Shown: positions 5,311 to 6,539 of the stretch, in pieces
How the letters are laid out: every line of letters begins with the position of its first letter
Position numbering within the stretch: the stretch's first letter is position 1
Assembly: GCA_903859265.1 (NCBI GenBank)
Contig: CAIOLZ010000089.1
Span: 1 to 6,539, forward strand
DNA length: 6,539 nucleotides
Origin: an uncultured beta proteobacterium
Lineage (GTDB): Bacteria; Pseudomonadota; Gammaproteobacteria; Burkholderiales; Burkholderiaceae_C
Direction: 5' to 3'
The notes under the pieces: model-generated
What the model was told of the DNA's origin: nothing
Database searches by the model: none
What the model saw: only the letters and a program-made list of their open reading frames with translations
Program-made: the position numbers and the translations under genes

Positions 5311-6539
5311 ATGACGGCCATTGAGCAACAAACGATTTCAAAAATCAGTTGGCGCCTGCTTCCGCTGCTGATGATCAGCTACTTCATTGCGTACCTGGAC
5401 CGGGTCAATCTTGGCTTTGCCGGTGCGTCCATGTCCAAGGACCTTGGTTTTACAAGCACCGTCTTCGGCAGTGCCGCCGGTATCTTTTTTGTGGCGTATT
5501 TCCTGTTTGAGGTTCCCAGCAACCTGGCGCTTGAACGCTTTGGTGCGCGCCGGTGGATTGCACGCATCATGTTCAGCTGGGGTCTGATCTCTGCGGCCCA
5601 GGCCTGGGTGGGCGGCAGCACCAGTTTCAATGTGGTGCGCTTCCTGCTCGGCATCGCCGAAGCAGGATTCTTTCCCGGTGTCATTTTCTACATCACGCTG
5701 TGGTTTCCAGCCGCTTACCGAGCCCGCATCGTGGGCTGGTTCATGTTCGCCATCCCGATTTCCTCCGTCATCGGCTCGCCCATTTCCGGCTACATCCTGA
5801 ACATGAATGGCGTCGCCGGAATGGCTGGCTGGCAATGGCTCTTCATTCTGGAGGCGCTACCCGCACTGGTGCTGACTTTCTTTGTGCTGTTTTATTTACC
5901 CGATGGCCCGGACGACGCCCGATGGCTGAGCAACGAGGAGCGCAGCTGGCTCAAGACCCGGCTGGACGCCGAACGCCGCAACCGCGAGGCGCACAGCAAC
6001 ATTTCCTGGAAACAGTCCTTGTTCAACTGGCGCGTCATATTGCTGGGCGTGGTGTACATGGGTATCACCGTACCGCTGTATGGATTGGGCTTCTTTTTGC
6101 CGCAGATCATCAAAGCCTTTGGCGGACTTGGCAATGTGGAGATTGGCTTTATCACCGCGTTTCCCTATCTGATTGGTGCCATCGCGATGGTTTTCTGGAC
6201 CCGCTGGTCAGACGCCAAACGCGAACGCAAGCCTTTCTTGCTGGCATCACTGGTCTGCATCTTTGCGGGCCTGGTGGCAGCCGCCCTGTTGGACCAGCCG
6301 GTACCCAAAATGGCCGCCGTAACCCTGGCGGCATTCGGAATCTTTACCGCGCTGCCCGTGTTCTGGACGCTGCCAACCGCCCTGCTGAGCGGAACCGCGG
6401 CGGCGGCGGGCATCGCCTGGATCAACTCCATCGGGAATTTGGGGGGCTACATCGGCCCCACCATCTTTGGAGTTCTGAAGGACAAAATGGGCGGCGACTT
6501 TTACGGTGTCCTGTTCCTGGGTTTGTGGTCACTGCTGGC
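5311..6539 (+). CDS. MFS permease, anion:cation symporter type, 3'-truncated by window edge
   Basis: This is an inner-membrane transporter of the major facilitator superfamily. It resembles the anion:cation symporter family (tartrate TtuB, phthalate and sugar-acid permeases), which imports organic anions with protons. The frame is open from the ATG at 5311 to the right edge: 409 codons plus 2 bases of a protein normally near 430 residues. Family marks visible are the N-terminal ISKISWRLLPLLMISYFIAY, the DRVN motif at 30-33, the loop 2-3 motif NLALERFGARRW (71-82), RFLLGIAEAGFFPG (110-123) followed by YITLWFP, and the charged central loop starting PDGPDDARWL at 197. A second set of helices includes LPQIIKAFG, the short loop WSDAKRERKP and GIAWINSIGNLGGYIGP. 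The exact substrate cannot be told. The 111 bases upstream hold its ribosome-binding site and are shared with the divergent EamA gene. No regulator or catabolic gene is visible to show the substrate. Confidence 0.92.
   Translation, partial: MTAIEQQTISKISWRLLPLLMISYFIAYLDRVNLGFAGASMSKDLGFTSTVFGSAAGIFFVAYFLFEVPSNLALERFGARRWIARIMFSWGLISAAQAWVGGSTSFNVVRFLLGIAEAGFFPGVIFYITLWFPAAYRARIVGWFMFAIPISSVIGSPISGYILNMNGVAGMAGWQWLFILEALPALVLTFFVLFYLPDGPDDARWLSNEERSWLKTRLDAERRNREAHSNISWKQSLFNWRVILLGVVYMGITVPLYGLGFFLPQIIKAFGGLGNVEIGFITAFPYLIGAIAMVFWTRWSDAKRERKPFLLASLVCIFAGLVAAALLDQPVPKMAAVTLAAFGIFTALPVFWTLPTALLSGTAAAAGIAWINSIGNLGGYIGPTIFGVLKDKMGGDFYGVLFLGLWSLL

Noticed and set aside
5338..5835. - strand open frame of 165 codons
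   Set aside because: It is antisense to the MFS gene. Its His/Asp/Arg-rich product is the usual complement of hydrophobic-helix codons.

Overview
The window looks like chromosomal DNA from a motile Gram-negative betaproteobacterium. The protein sequences and gene order (flhA, flhF, flhG slot, fliA) suggest Burkholderiales, perhaps a Comamonadaceae-like lineage. That placement is by recognition only, because no search could be run. The DNA is moderately GC-rich and densely coding. I see no mobile elements, CRISPR arrays, tRNA or rRNA genes.

Bases 1-4341 are the end of a flagellar operon on the + strand. They hold the C-terminal two-thirds of flhA (export gate), flhF (SRP-type GTPase for flagellar placement), a 274-residue FlhG-like protein and fliA (sigma-28). 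Each start overlaps the preceding stop (4, 8 and 1 bases), so the four genes are probably co-transcribed and translationally coupled. FlhF and FlhG normally act together to set flagellar position and number. FlhA is part of the export machine, and FliA switches on late genes such as flagellin once the hook-basal body is built.

The most notable item is the protein in the flhG slot (2801-3625). It lines up with FlhG/MinD ATPases along most of its length, including the N-terminal helix that in other bacteria stimulates FlhF. However, the Walker A lysines, the second Asp of the DAD motif and the Walker B Asp are all missing. It looks like a pseudo-ATPase kept as an intact gene.

Bases 4342-6539 are unrelated transport genes. 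A complete EamA/DMT-type permease lies on the - strand, convergent with fliA across an 18-base gap. A 111-base divergent intergenic region (5200-5310) follows. Last comes the start of a major facilitator permease of the anion:cation symporter type, which runs off the right edge. No stretch longer than about 110 bases lacks a gene.
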